Position numbers and translations under genes: made by a program. The notes beneath the pieces were generated by a model. The model saw only the letters and a program-made list of their open reading frames with translations, searched no databases and had not been told where the DNA came from. Source: Monomorium pharaonis (lineage: Eukaryota; Arthropoda; Insecta; Hymenoptera; Formicidae). Taken from it: 64,000 nt of DNA. The stretch lies in assembly GCF_013373865.1 (NCBI RefSeq), contig NC_050473.1, positions 1,178,001 through 1,242,000 of the forward strand. Direction: 5' to 3'. Each line of letters opens with the position of its first letter. Within the stretch, counting starts at the first letter, position 1. Below, one piece after another: positions 36,301-50,349 of this stretch.

Positions 36301-36485
36301 GTTGTTAATTCGACTAAATTTTTCAACTCGATTAAATTCCTTCAATTCAAAGCTATTTATGTATTTCAGTCAAATACAAGAAATAGCTGAATTAAAGTTC
36401 AATATTTTATGCATTTAAGTTAAATGCATAAATACTCGAACCGAAGAGTTTTAATCAAGTTGAAAAATTTTGTTAAATCAACAAC
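36301..36485. mobile_element. MITE-like element, 185 bp, 36-bp inverted ends
   Basis: Arms 36301-36336 and 36450-36485 match as reverse complements at 31 of 36 positions, starting GTTGTT. A second inner inverted pair (AGCTATTT and AAATAGCT) lies at about 36351 and 36383. No ORF. Target duplication is not evident. Confidence 0.7.
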
Positions 36486-36960
36486 TTTTTTTATTTTTCA
36501 ATGCGGAAAAGTAATAAGAGAGGAATAAACTAAAAATTTGAGCATTGAAAAATTTATACGCTTTGTTCGATGGAATAGTTAAGTTATCTCTCTTTGAGGT
36601 GAACGGCGAACAATAGGGGTGATCGTTATCAACAGCCGCGCGCAAGTCGGGTGTGTAATAAATATTTGCGCTCCTATCTCTCGCGCCCGAGCAGCCGTGT
36701 GATTATTATATTCAGCAAGCAGGGAGAGAGCATGCTTGATAACGAAATCGGCGAGAGGGATTTTCTGTAATGGAAAATTCAACGTCGTTAAAATAGAAAT
36801 CATCGCTCGCAAAGTGTCTTCCACCCCGGCTCACCTCGCTGTAAAATTTATCTGTATGATATAATTAAGTGGCAACGGTAATCGTGTTATATACGGTATC
36901 AAGCGTACGCGTATACACGTACGTTGGTACGGGCAACGTTGTAAAAATAAAATACCCTCG

Positions 36961-36966
36961 GAGAGA

Positions 36967-37014
<48 letters not shown>
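36961..37014. repeat. (GA)n microsatellite
   Basis: About 54 bases of GA with a single T interruption, in a CpG-rich setting. Confidence 0.95.
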
Positions 37015-37020
<6 letters not shown>

Positions 37021-40000
37021 CGAGCATCGTTATATCCGTCGCGTGCAACTGTATTTCCGCCTTTATACCTGTCTCGCAGTTCGCAACGGATAACGTTGGA
37101 CCCGCTAGCATTTGCGCGCGAGGTCACTGTGCGCTCTCGAAAGGAATTAATTATACTGTTGCGTCAGCTCAGCGCACGTACTCCGATCTGAAATTCTGTT
37201 GTAAGAGACTGCCGTTAGAGAATATAATCAGTAAAGGGGTATCGAAGCGAGCGTGCGAGCCGAGAAGAAGGGACATTATTACACGCGTCCACTCGCCCTC
37301 CTCGTTAATACTCGAGGCACAAGTGTCTTCATAGGTTAATCGATGAAATCAGAGCGAGTATCTGCCTCTCGTAACTTTTCCGAAATAAAAGTTGCCCCAC
37401 GCGAAACTTGGGGGGGCCCCCGAAAGTTTTCTTCGCGATCGAGCCGAAGCATAATAGAGATTAGAAGCGTGGAACGGGGCGAGGGGGAGGGGGAGGGGAG
37501 GAAGAGGGGCTTGTCGGATCGATGGCACGAAGCGAGTTCTCTCTTTCTCCCTCTCTCTCTATGGCGATCATTTTTTCTGCGCTCCTCCACCCCGTAATTA
37601 CGAGTCATTACGGGCCGAAGGAAACTTTGCCAGGTGTCGACTTTCCGAGCACGGCCGGGAATTTAGTTTATAGTTGTGTATGCCAACCGCCTTTCCCGTC
37701 AATTTAATTAAGACGACATGAGCTTAGGCCCGCGCATCCTCCGGCACAAGGGGCGTCCTAAAATTGATGTCCGCGGGCGACCGAGTACGCGAATATGCGG
37801 GAAATTGGATTTCAACGTCGACGCTTAACGTGTCGCTCGTTTACTCGCTCGCTCGCTCGTTCGCTCGCTCGCGTGCATTCTATAATTAAAGCCGCGTGTA
37901 ATTAATTCAGTTAGATATAATTGTTGTGCGCTTCGTTTCCCGGATCCGTATCGAGAACAAACGCGCGCTATCCGGATTTTACAATGAAACTTGGACTCGC
38001 GCTTGATTCGCGACTTGTTAAAACTTAAATTCCCTCTCCTCATTAATTATTCTATCAAAATCCGCGAGAGCTTGCGCTTACGTCAGCTCGAGTGCCTCGC
38101 GATCTAATAAAATAAACACGACGCGGCGCTTATAGCCCTGAAATAAAGGCGAACCGCGACAGATATCGCTATATGTTAATAAATAATTTCTAAAGGCTAC
38201 ATTATTTTTAGCTCAACTAATGTACGTTTAGCGTGACGCTGCCCCTTCTGGACGAGAGGCACATTTTCGTATCGTCACACATCGCGGCGACGATCCCGCT
38301 AAGGCTCCGTCCGACCTGAGCGGTGTCACAGAGCGCGGAAACTTTTGCCCCTACCGCGTGGTCGACGACGTGGTGCCGCGGCGTGTTTCACTCCACCGGG
38401 TCTTAGAGACATACTTTAAAATGATATCCGCACTTTGATCCTCCGCCTTGCGCTCCATCATACGCCCAATACGCGGCTCGTCAAACTCATCCCTCCTCCC
38501 CCTTCCCACTCTCTCCCGATCTCTCGCCTCTTCTCGCCTCGTCTCCGAGATACAAGTTTTATAAGCGTTCTCTTTTTTCTTCGGCAAACAATCTTTCGCA
38601 AAGTCTCCTTCCTCGTTTCCCCCCCTCCCCCCTCTTCTTCTCAACTTTTCATGAGGAAAATGACATGGTATCGAGGGGGCACCTGTTGGCTGATAACAAC
38701 GGGGAGGAAATTGCACGTTGACAGCCCCGCGGAATTATTAATTGAAAACAATTGAAAAGAGAATGATTAGCTGGTGACGGGTTACGAATCATTCGAGTCG
38801 AGTTTTTTGAAATATATAGAGGAGAAAAAAATTGAGTAATACGCGGACAATAATTGAAAATTGTAATACAGTTTACATCCACTAGATTGCGTCAGAAGTG
38901 CATTTGTTCGCCATTCTCGCGTCGTAACTATTCGGTGATTTTTTTTTTTTTTTTTTTTTGGAAACACCGACACAGGCGCGTGCCCTCGCGATGTATATTT
39001 TTTTTTCCATATCGAAGGGAGCTTTTTTCCAGCGACCTGTCGCACACCCGGGTTGGTCGTCGCGTTAAGCTCCTCGCATATTTATCCGCGGACCTTTTTA
39101 TATTGAGCAGCTCGTCCGTGCAGCTCTCGCGCTTCCCACGGAGCGCGCGGTTAATGAAAAACTAACATCCCGCGAGAATAAGGTGATACGGAATAGCCGT
39201 GCTAAAAGCTTGTCTTTCGCTCACGGAGAGCGACGCGTTTATGCACCGGCGTTAATCTCGTCGTATGACGAAAGACATTGCAACTGGGATACATATATAT
39301 ATATATATGCACATCAGTCGTATTCTTTTTTAGAATTTGTGTATTTACGTGCGCGAAGTGCGGATTTCGTCTTATATCTTTTCTTTTATATCCTTACTTT
39401 GGCGCTCGTGTAATTATTACCCCCGGAGAGAAAGATGCGCTTGTCTCTCGCCGTAACGTTGACATTGCAATTAAACGTATATTATTGCTGTAAATAGGAT
39501 GGCGTGCCCGTTTTTGTAATTTATGACGACTGTTCTCTTCTCCGCGGGGAGTCCTTAAGGGACAAACGATGTCGCGTAGCAAAAACGCTGCTCTAATTAG
39601 ACGACGCCGGTAAACGAACAAGGGTTTGATGAACAGGATCGTTGTTAAAGATTGCACATTGGGGATGGGAAGAGAAATGTTACGAATTACAAAAAGAACG
39701 TCTCAACGTGAAATGTCACGATGGAATATCCTCTCGCTGTATATAGATAAAACTATTATCGAATGTACGTTACGTTCGCAAAGAACCGAGGGAATTTACG
39801 AATATTGCCTTAGCTGTTGTCCCTAGCGATTTCTGTCAGGTCTTGCCGGTTGGAAAAATGGAACGACCAAGCAGCGTTTATAACGTTAATTGGTCAATGC
39901 TCACCCCAGTTGCGTGTTCACCCTGATACTCTGCATTCGAAACGTCGAAGATTAAAGGGATTATGGGAGATATAAAGAATGCTCTGTGAAAAGATCGCTA

Positions 40001-43000
40001 CGTTTGAACGCATTCCCGATTAATGCACCTACGCTTTTTTAATTATCTTTTTTTTTTTTATTAATAAAGTTCCCTTTTTAAGTTTGACGTAACTAATAAA
40101 GTTTTAATAAAGTTTAGATTTACGTTGCAATGTCTAGGCAGGAGCGAGATAGAAGAATCGAAGAATCATTTAAACTCCAGTTGACTTTAATTAATGTTTA
40201 GCGGCAGCATTACTAACGTAAGTAACGGAGATTACGATGTATTATTCAATGGTTGTCGCGATCGTCGTAAAATTCGTTTGGTTTATATCCATTTTTGCAG
40301 ACGAAAGCTTGCCCCAGATGTCGCCCGACATGAATACTCACCGAAGCTAAAATAAAAAGTTAATACATTGTCTGCCCGCGTTACTTTGTCATGTGGAAGC
40401 TTCTGATATTGCAACAGCAGTAATCGAGGAACGTTGAACACCTGGTTCTCACTTTCACCCTACTTGATGGTAAACCCGCGAACAAGCGGCGGGTAAGCAC
40501 TGAATTTTCTAACAGTGCTTATAATAACAGTCGCGCAATTTCACCGTATAGCGTTAAATAAAGCATCGCGCGTAAAAGTGTCACAAGCGTTATTAATAAT
40601 TAATATCGCGAGCAGATAATACTCACGTGTCTACCCTAGATGTTTCACCTTGGGGACCCAACGGGCACCATGTTTTTTTTATTTTGTTAGAATTGCGGCA
40701 TAGACTGAGGTATTTATTTTTCAAAATATTTCGAACTCACTCTCATTCAGTATTTATTTATTTTTTCCTTTTAAATATTTTGAGAGTCTCAACGAAAATA
40801 CAAGCACTAAGTCTGTTTGAGTAATTGAAAAAAATCAAAAGGTTAGAGGCGGTTAAACGTGGTGGGGTCTATTAGATCCTAGTGCGCGCTTGATTGTACG
40901 CGGGATATAGATATCTAGGGTTAACAAAGGGTTCCCTTTGGTTCGGAGCCCTTTGGCTTTGTACGCTGCAGAATCGTAATATTGGGGCATCGTGAATTAA
41001 TCTTCACGATTGCACTCCATTGTCTTATCTGCAGGACTATGTCGAAATGCGAAACGTTGATTTCGATCTTTACGTTTAGCCACATGCATCGAAACAAGAT
41101 CGGCATTGTTCGAGAAATTGCCAATATTGTTAACACAAAGAAAACATTTTTCGACCAATATTTGCATCATATTTGGAAATATACAAAGTCACAATTTGCC
41201 TCGCAAAGAGTCTGTCAGACCGCTCGATTAATTGTACATTGAATAATTTGGAGAAAGTGGATATACAATTTTATCAACAACAACACACACACACACACAG
41301 ATATGATGGAGTACATCAGTTTTTTTAACGAGATCTCTCTAGTCGTTACAAATAAAAATTTACAGAAAATTAAGCAAAATTAGAAAAAACTTATAATATT
41401 ATTGTTTATTAAAAAATCATTATTCGTTTATTTCTATTTTCAATAAGTATTATTGTTTTAAATTTTTGATCGATTGATATAAGCTAATTTTTTTTCCATG
41501 TGTATTCCTTAAGTTATAACGATAAAATTTATTGAAAAATATTATATTTTATAAAATAAAACTTTAAAACATCTTGACGGTCTTATGAACGCGAGAAATA
41601 ACTTTGAAGGCACTATGGACTAAAGCCGATTTTACCTGCATGTACCTTCGTATACATATATACATATACATGTATTCACATATACACGTATTCACATATA
41701 CACGATTACTGCGACATGAATACGCGTGTGTATGTGTTGTGTGCGCCACGTCTCAATTCTCTATACTCTTTGATCGGACTGCTTGGCTATGGGGAAGATG
41801 AGGGACTGATTACGGCCATACTAGGCGAGCAGTGGATGAACGAAAAAGAGAACAGAAGACTTTGAGTCGTCGCTACAAAAGAGCACCAGAAAACAATTGT
41901 ACACCGAGTATGCGTGTCTGTGGGAGTGGGAAATCGAAAACCCGAACATTGCCTCGCGTGCGAGCGATCTTCGTGAGAATTTAGAGAGATACAGAATAGG
42001 TTTTTCGTCGAGATACCAGCGCGCCAAAATAATTGAACAACAGATTCTGAATCCGAATCTAGTTAACTAGTTCGTTAAAAGCTTGAAATATCGACCGTTA
42101 TTTGACATGCGTGATGCGTATCATGATGTAGTCATTTATCTTTTTAGATTTGAAAATTCTATATTTCTTCAAATATAGAATTTAATTTGAGTTGAAATGC
42201 AAAATTTACGTGAAACGTATTGGAAATGAAAATGCTAATTAATCATTTGTTTAATCGTCCGCAAAATTAGATTTCATGTGAATAATCCCGGGGAATTACC
42301 CCTTTTTGTATTCTAATATGATGGGCTTGTATTGCTAAAAGGATTACTCGTTAGAAAAAAAAGTGTGTAACGAAACGATTTGTGTGTAATGAACTTATTC
42401 GTCGTTACATTCGCGCCAAGTGATGTATCGTTAAGTCATTATGCGAAACGCTAAAGGATGCAATGCCTCCCGGTATAAATTAAGAACATAGATGCCAGTG
42501 GCACGCATCCGTAACCATGTATGCGTGAAAGGGGTCCTGTATATCCTGCAGGAACGAAATCAAGAACGGTACAGTCGTAATCAATAGTGAGACAGATTCT
42601 GATGATTTTGATGTATAAATCTTAGTATAAAATATGTATCTTGCTGATATAAGAGCAGTACTATGCAAAATGTATCTTAAATGTCAAATTAGTAACGGAT
42701 TGTGAGGTTTATCGAATGAAATCGGAGAAACAACGTTGATTAAACGTGTGCAATGAAATTTTTTATGAGTATATTTCCGATGGAATCGATAAGGTTAAAC
42801 TGTCGTAAACTTTCGCGATATCGGATTTATTACTTCCTAAACTTATGTTTTAAAATATTACGCAAGTTTTACCACGGTACACGGATAGATTCCATTATTC
42901 TCGTGAACTTCTTGTTACGCTTACTCGTGCGAAGTTTGCGAATTTTACGTGTATCCGTTTTGCGAACAACTGTGTGAAATCGCGTTTAAAAGAGACTTAA

Positions 43001-46000
43001 TGTACAATCACGTTTATCGCTCGGGTAGTGCTTGGGACCACGAAATTTCCATCGAGGACTGTACGATGTATGATTCTCCACGGACTGCCTGTGCGCGACA
43101 GCTGAGCTCTGCCTCGGTCACGGTTCGTTCCATTTCAAACTCTTTTTGACCCCCGTGCGCGCGAGTCCCTCCTCCTGGAAAAGCCTGAAGCGCGCGGCAT
43201 GCTCAAACGAATGGGCTCCCACGGGAGCATGGTTTATTGCGTCCAAATCGCGCGCGCGAGTGTTTTGTGATTTAAACAAGCGGCGGCACGTGTGTTCGAG
43301 ACCGATGAAACCCGAGGCCCGGTCTCGGATTCGACGAGGAGGCTTATCTCTGACGTTACCGAATTTCGAGGAGATGTTTGACGCGCAAGCGAACGAGGTT
43401 AAAAAAAAAAAGCCCCGCGAATTACGCACGTTTAAAAATTTCATAGCTCACGGGTCTTTTTGTCAGCTGTGAATCAACGGACGGCGAGAGTGACGGGGGG
43501 AAGGGGGGGGAGAAAAGTAACTTGTTTTACATAAAACCCGCGAAAGGTATGCCGGGGAAATGTTGAACGTTGATTCTTAATTCATGCAATTCGACGGCGG
43601 CAGGGGTCGAATTGTATGTTCGCTCATATACGCTCCTGACGCTAACGGGACTTTAAAAACGTGTGTGCCGTACTTGATATATCGCGTATAGCTGATACAT
43701 AAATGTGTAAAACTCGACTCGGTGCTATACCTTCCAATAATCGGACTTTCTGCCGTGAAATGCGCGTGCAGCCGATCGCACCCTGTTGCTTTTAATGGAT
43801 TAAACGGAATACATGGTATATTCCATCTTCACTGTGTATCAAATTTCGATGACAGAGCTCTTTGTCAGGGGCTGAAAATCGAATCATATTAACAGAAATT
43901 TCCGAATTGATGTAATTACGAAAATATTTAACGTTAAAAATGAAACAATTGCCATTGTCGAGCTTAATAAATGTGAACATAATTAAGCTACTCGTAATTC
44001 CATGACGGAAGTAACTATGCAACAAAACAACGTTATTTTCCCCATTATTGTGAAATCTTAACGACTCGACGTTTTTTTCGTCGATCATTTTCATTTCGTT
44101 TGCCACGCAAAGCACATTTCGACGTGTAATTTTGCATCTTCTTGCAAGTGTATCGCCATCGTTTGCGCGCCATGCCTGTGACTCAGGGAAAATACTATTA
44201 TAGATACAATTACGCTCTAACACGGGTGTTAATGAATGCGAACGGCAGCGGTCAATGCCGCGCCGACACGTCAGTACAGGACCAAAACCTAATCACGCAC
44301 GTTCGCGGAATTACATTCGGCTTACAGACAACTGCGTTAAATGGAAATTGCAGGCTACCGAAACTAGCAATCGCGATTGGGCCATTGTTTCGATTGCGTA
44401 CAGGCATTTTGGGTAACTGCGCTCGCTTACGAGCGCGGCAGCGAGGACCAATGCATCATGAATTACCGTTATGGTCGCGGATCTCTGGACCGTGGCGAAA
44501 TAGTTTTCGCGCCTGTCGATTAAGCTATTTAGATATCGTTTATCGATACTATCGTCCCCGACGTTCTCGTCACTCTACCGATTGGACACTAGCACGAACG
44601 AAAAGTAAGGCATCATCGAGGCCGCGCGCGCGATATTTTTTACCGTGCCGGACAGCGGTTCGTTAACACCCGTTCGTTCGACGGATGTTTAGATTTACGA
44701 GCCGGCGCCCGTGTTCGCGATTCGTTCATAAATCATGAAAATGAAATCGGTCGAATCTATCTTTCGCCTCGCCGACATGTATACCAATGTTGCAGCGTAG
44801 CCGGCAATCCTCGAATTCGGTCACTTTTTGCAGCTTTACATCACTCGTAACAAAATTTATTTAGTACGACATATTAATTATAATTCATATTTTGTACAAT
44901 GACGATTGACGGACATGTCGCGAGCTTTCCCGACGCTTGATTGCGAGCGAAAATAAAGAGAATTTATTATTATAATGTATTATTAATGTAATGAGATCCA
45001 AGTTTTAATATTAATGTAATGGCTCGGTATGATAAAAATGTGTTTACGCGATTGTTAATTGTTGAATTGATTTGAAAGAATAAACGGTGGAGGAAGTGGC
45101 ATTGATAAAGTTATTGGATATGACTTGAGTTGCCTTCAACGTGAAATTAATTCTCACGTTGGGGTCGCCGACATCAGCACGGCGGAGCTGGCAAAGAGAC
45201 CGTTGAGCAGATTCTGGCATCGGTTAGGTTCGTTGACAAATTGTCCATTGTATCGTTCTGCGGTGCACGACGATTGGAAGCCTGCGTGTTAGTCGCGTTT
45301 ACACGCGAAATTCCGGATGCGACTATCTCGTCGGAACACAAAAGCGCGATGTTGCCAACAGAATTGCACTAGGGTGGATTTAAAGAGGGAGGGTCGACAG
45401 AGGGTGATACAGGAGATGCCGTGAGCAGATAGCTCTTATAATTGAACAATCTTCCGGAATATAATTCCACAAATCTATTTTGATTAAGATATAAAATTAT
45501 GAAAGTTAATAACGTCGTTTACATTCGTGAGAGCGCAAGTGAAAAATTAGTCAATAGATTCTCAGTCTCCTACTACGTGCGTCCACGATATTTATATCTC
45601 TCGCTAAATGTAATCGTCCCTAAAAAATTCTGTCAATATTCATCCATGATTAACGATAATGTATGCCATCGTTGGCTGCGCGGTGAATAATGAACTTTAA
45701 TCATCTGCGCTTTTGTTTGTACATTAATGCCGATGACGTTTTAGCATTCGATGACCGTAAATAATTTTGATAAAAACACAGGTGATGCGACGGCTTAGTC
45801 ACACAAATTTGGTATTCCAAAAATTTTTTCAGACCGCATGATAAAACTCAGTTTTTATTTAATTGAAAAATTGAGGATGAATAATCGATATTCTAAATAA
45901 AATACTGTTATTTTAGCAAAGTTGAAATATTTTCTTTTTTGTTTTATTTATAGACATGTAAACATCCGCTACCAAATAGAAAATATCAAAATTTTTTAAT

Positions 46001-47027
46001 CTATGCGTATGTAATTTTCAAATTATATTGCGGCGAATTTGATTTGATATTTCTTAAGAGACGCTGTCTTTAATTATTTGCTTTACTGAAATACGTGCGA
46101 TTCTTTTTTTTTTTTAACTAAAAAACTATAGATTGACAGGATATCATCGTTTCCGAAAAAATGAAGACAGATTTTGAAGACAGATGAAAATTAAGTAATT
46201 TTTTTTCTTCAAAGCTCTCTGCTTTTATCTTAATTAAACGTCATTACGCGAGCCGTAACTACCGAACCGCTGGTGGACCCGCGAGTGTCGGGTTGCTTTT
46301 TTTTTCTCTCTCCTCACGCTCAGAAGTCGTATTACCGTTTCGTTAGTCTTGGTGGAGGAGAGCCTGCACTGGAAACTTCGTGTATACCGCGCGTGGCGGT
46401 AGTCGTTGCTGCTTTGCCGCTGCATGGTGTTGCATTCCTTTTGCCATAAAATTAGTTACGTGACGCTCGTTTACGTATGTTAATCGCGCAGCGCATTACT
46501 GAACACCGGACGGTCACAATGTCGACTAAATTGCGCGACACATTTTTCATCAAGTGAAAAAAAGAAATATTACTTTTATTACAACAAAAAATCCGAGTTA
46601 CCTTATACTGTCGCTTGATCAGTTATTGCATCTCGATGAATCACTCGCAGAATTGCCGTTTGTGACAAAATTTCGCAAGGCTTTTTTTAAGGAAGTCATT
46701 TTAATTTCGCGAAATCGTCGGTACACGTTCTGTCGCGGGGGAAAAGGCCCCAGGGAATCTGGAATTGAAATTTACACGTTATGAATCATTGTCGTGGAAA
46801 ATGTATGACTCACTCGGCGCGATAATATACCGCCATCGTATTAGACACGAAAGGCGGACCTCAAAAGGTCTCGGCGTAACGTATGGCGTGGGGTACGGAC
46901 TTCCCGAAGTGCTAATACTCGTAGATATATATCAGCATCTTCGCAATCGCTGACCTTTCGTAAATTTTGTCCTCGATTATGGCGGGGGACTATCTCGCTG
47001 GAAAAAAAGAACGCGCATTACCCTTTC

Positions 47028-47030
<3 letters not shown>
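37015..47030. other. Long intron-like or intergenic tract
   Basis: No gene recognised. CpG-rich and AT-rich segments alternate. It includes a GGGGGA-rich run (about 37476-37507), a TCGC tetramer repeat (about 37830-37872), poly-T and poly-A runs, a short CA run (about 41282-41300) and a TATACA-rich patch (about 41650-41700). Open frames of up to 174 codons (44142-44666) have no motif and arise in CpG-rich sequence. Confidence 0.5.

Positions 47031-47066
<36 letters not shown>
47031..47066. repeat. (CT)n microsatellite
   Basis: About 36 bases of CT with minor interruptions. Confidence 0.9.
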
Positions 47067-50000
47067 TTTTATTATTGCATCCAAGGAACCCGCTGTAAAT
47101 AACGCAGCGGTCCCTAACCAGATTGCGTTCGTGACCGGCGAATGAAATGGCGACAATTTGTCATATCAACTCGCTCACCGCGTAGAAAGCTCGCAAAGAA
47201 ATCAGAGATCGAAGTTGATAACTCCTTTCGTTCTTCCGTCTGCCGTCATCTTTCCTTCCTCGTCGTTCCCTGCCGACTGAATGTAAGAAGCTCACTTCTC
47301 TTTAGCTTTAACGACTGTTTTCTGACTCAGACGATCCAACTTTCGGCATCACTTTCCGCTGTCCGTCGCAGACCACTCCCCTTACTCTTTTGTCGACATT
47401 CAAGCGAAACATCTTTTCTTTAATGATCTACAGATGCGAATAGCGCATGTTGGATAGAAATAAATGTTAGGTACAAGAATATCACACATTTGCCGTGTTT
47501 TTGCACGAAATTTTGCATCTAAGGGAAATTTTGCAAAACTTTACGTATGTGCCTCCGGCTTTATTATTTTTAACATTAAATGTTTTAATAATTAGGATTT
47601 TTGCTTTGGAAAGAATATTTTACAACGAAATTTTTTATACAAGTATGTTTAAAGATTTTACTATCTTTTTATAAAAACTGCTTTATTATTTCCATTGTTT
47701 GCAAAAAATACTCTTTTATTGACGTAGTTTAATTGGGGCGCATAGTGATGTTAACTAATTTTTTAAGAAATTTTTCGCAGAACTATAGGATGTAACAATA
47801 AAAGGAACGTAATAAATATTTATAGTTATATGGAGGAGTTACAACATTACACAGCTCAAAAGTTTTTTAAAGTCTCAATTTCTTTCTTACAAAGTCAATT
47901 AAATTCTCTCTTAAAAATTCAATTCTTTCTTCCCCCCCTCCACAGGAAAAGAAAAAGGAAAAGATTAATATCTCGAATCGTTTGCCTTTTTTTAACCACG
48001 TAAAATTTTAATTAAAAAAAAAGTTCAACTTGAAGTATGGGATGCAAATTGATCAGACTCTTATTAGTGTATTAACCTTATTAAATACATTTTAGATTGC
48101 ACACAATTACAAGAATCTTGATTATTTCGAACTCGCCGGAACTCTCCCTTATTATCTATCGTCATTTATCATGCGTTTTATGATCGTATCGACGTATATC
48201 GCCGATTATGTTAACAGCAGGCATGCTCGCGGCGCATCGAGCATGCTTTCGCGCTTTATCTTCCATTAATCATCCTGTCTCTCCGCTGCGAAACGCACTC
48301 GCCCGATAATGCCGCCCGAATTAAATTCGATGAGGCTCTATAAGTGCCTCGGCCATTGAAGCGTGCCGCGGGATCCAGCGGATGTCGAAATGCGTAATGT
48401 AACGCGTGCCATTGGATTACCGCTCGCCGGAGAAAATGGGGGAGCTAGGCGTTTCGGCTAAATCGTACGAATGCACCACGTACATGTACGCATACGTATA
48501 TGATACGCACAAGTAGGGTCGATGAAACGTTACTGCGGTCTTGTGCAGTTCCGCTGCGATATATTGGACATCCGGCCGCTAACGTTCGATAGATTTGCAG
48601 GCGCCATGATGCCATAAAGTGCCCGCCGCTAATTAAACGTCGTCACCGCCGCATGTCCCCGCCAGTGCATTGTACATATATTTGCCGATGCGTTACGCGA
48701 CCGTTACGTTTTTCCAATGGCATTCAGCTGCTTATTCATTTGCGTTTTGTCTTCGATTGTACGATAATATCGCGCGCGGGAATGATCGTCACGTGTAAGC
48801 GTTATCTCGCTATAGAATCACTCTTTTATCGGATGAGGTGGCACGTACTTTTTTTCCAATTTGTGAATTGCAACATTAAATGGGAAAGCGTCGCTATAGA
48901 ATCGGCGATTCCGCTCTTCTCGAAGAAAAAAAAAAAAGATCGATGTTCGAATTCGAATAATTTTTATATGGTGCACGTAGCTGCAGTCGAATTGATTCCT
49001 CGTTTCTATCAAGTGCTCTCTCGTTGTACGCGTGAACGAAGGGGGAAAACTAGGCACGGTGGAAAGCTGCGACTTATCCTTTAAATCAAAGGGCGGGGCA
49101 CTATTTCGGCGAACGGCCGAGTTAAATGCAGTTTCCGTTTCGATTTTCGATACATCACCTCGACGTTGCCTAACGAAGGGCTAAGAAAACGATCGCGTAT
49201 ACGAGGGGGGAGGAAAAGCAGACGCTTATGCCGAAGCGAATCCAAAGCGTTTGGTGCAATAAGCGAAACAATAGTGCTTACGAACACGCCAACTTCGCGC
49301 ACCCTATAACACCTTCTCTCCTCCCCTCTGTCTCGCCCCGTTTGCTTGACTTCCTTATCTCCACCGGTACTGGAGTTATTTAAACTCCCGTATCTCTAGC
49401 CCGTCCACCCCCTTGCAATTTCACCCCGTCTCCTTCCGCTCTCTCGGTATTCCGAATCGTTTCTGCGAGCGAGCAAACGGGCGGGTAGGGTACGACACTC
49501 GTTAGTTTCGAATGGCGTTTCCAATCCCCTTGTCCGGTCGACGGCTAATGATTATGGTTGGCCATATTAAGTCGCGATTGTTTGTAATATTGCTTCGGTC
49601 GCGAAAGAGAAAAGAAGAAAGAAATAAAAGAGGAAAAGAGGTTGGCCCGAGGGACACTACGGGTTGTCTCGACGGATGGAAGCTATGGAAAGAATTTGAA
49701 GCCGCTCGCCGTAACTTTGCTATGCGTGCCGGAAGATAAGAAAGCGCAGTTTCGGCTTTTATTACCTTTTTTTTACGTTTTCCACGTGGGAGTCTCGTGA
49801 GTGGCTGAAACTACGTTGCGTTAATTTTATTTCTTACCCGTCCGCCTCTTGTTTATCTCTCATAAATCTTCGTAACGGACGTGTGCAATTTCATTCGATC
49901 GTTCACAAATCTTTCAACGGTCTCCATTGTCTATACCGTCTGTATTGCAACAGAGCAACTCAGCGAGAAATGACCCATCGAATCGACGCCGAAATGCTGT

Positions 50001-50120
50001 CGATTTGATAATTTCGACGTCGACTCCATTATCATTTTCTCGCGGGGATTACTCGCACACACAACATTTCTATAATTTTATGGAATTTGGTTATCAATAA
50101 TGAATTGGAGGGGGGAGATG
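47067..50120. other. Intron-like or intergenic tract
   Basis: No gene recognised. AT-rich from 47.4 to 48.1 kb, then CpG-rich. ORFs are at most 143 codons, without motifs. Confidence 0.5.
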
Positions 50121-50349
50121 TACACGCGGAGAGAATTTTCTCTGAAAATTTACCCTCAAAATCTGACAATTGTGGGATAATGTGTGAGCTCGAGAAATTT
50201 TACTATACTTTTTAGTAAAATTTATTATATTTTTACTGAAAGTATAATAAATTTTACTAAACAGCATAATAAAATTCCTCGAGATTACACACTATCCCAC
50301 AATTACTCGATTTTGAGGGTAAATTTTCAGGGAAAATTCTCCCCGTGTA
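50121..50349. mobile_element. Nearly complete palindrome, 229-bp foldback MITE
   Basis: Almost the whole element folds on itself: the left arm from 50121 (TACACGCGGAGAGAATTTTC) is matched by the reverse complement ending at 50349 over more than 100 bases, including a shared AATTGTGGGATA block and a CTCGAG palindrome. There is no coding capacity. The high arm identity suggests relatively recent insertion or active maintenance. Confidence 0.88.

Noticed and set aside
44142..44666. A 174-codon open frame
   Set aside because: Arg/Leu-rich translation of CpG-rich sequence, no motif, and competing frames on both strands.
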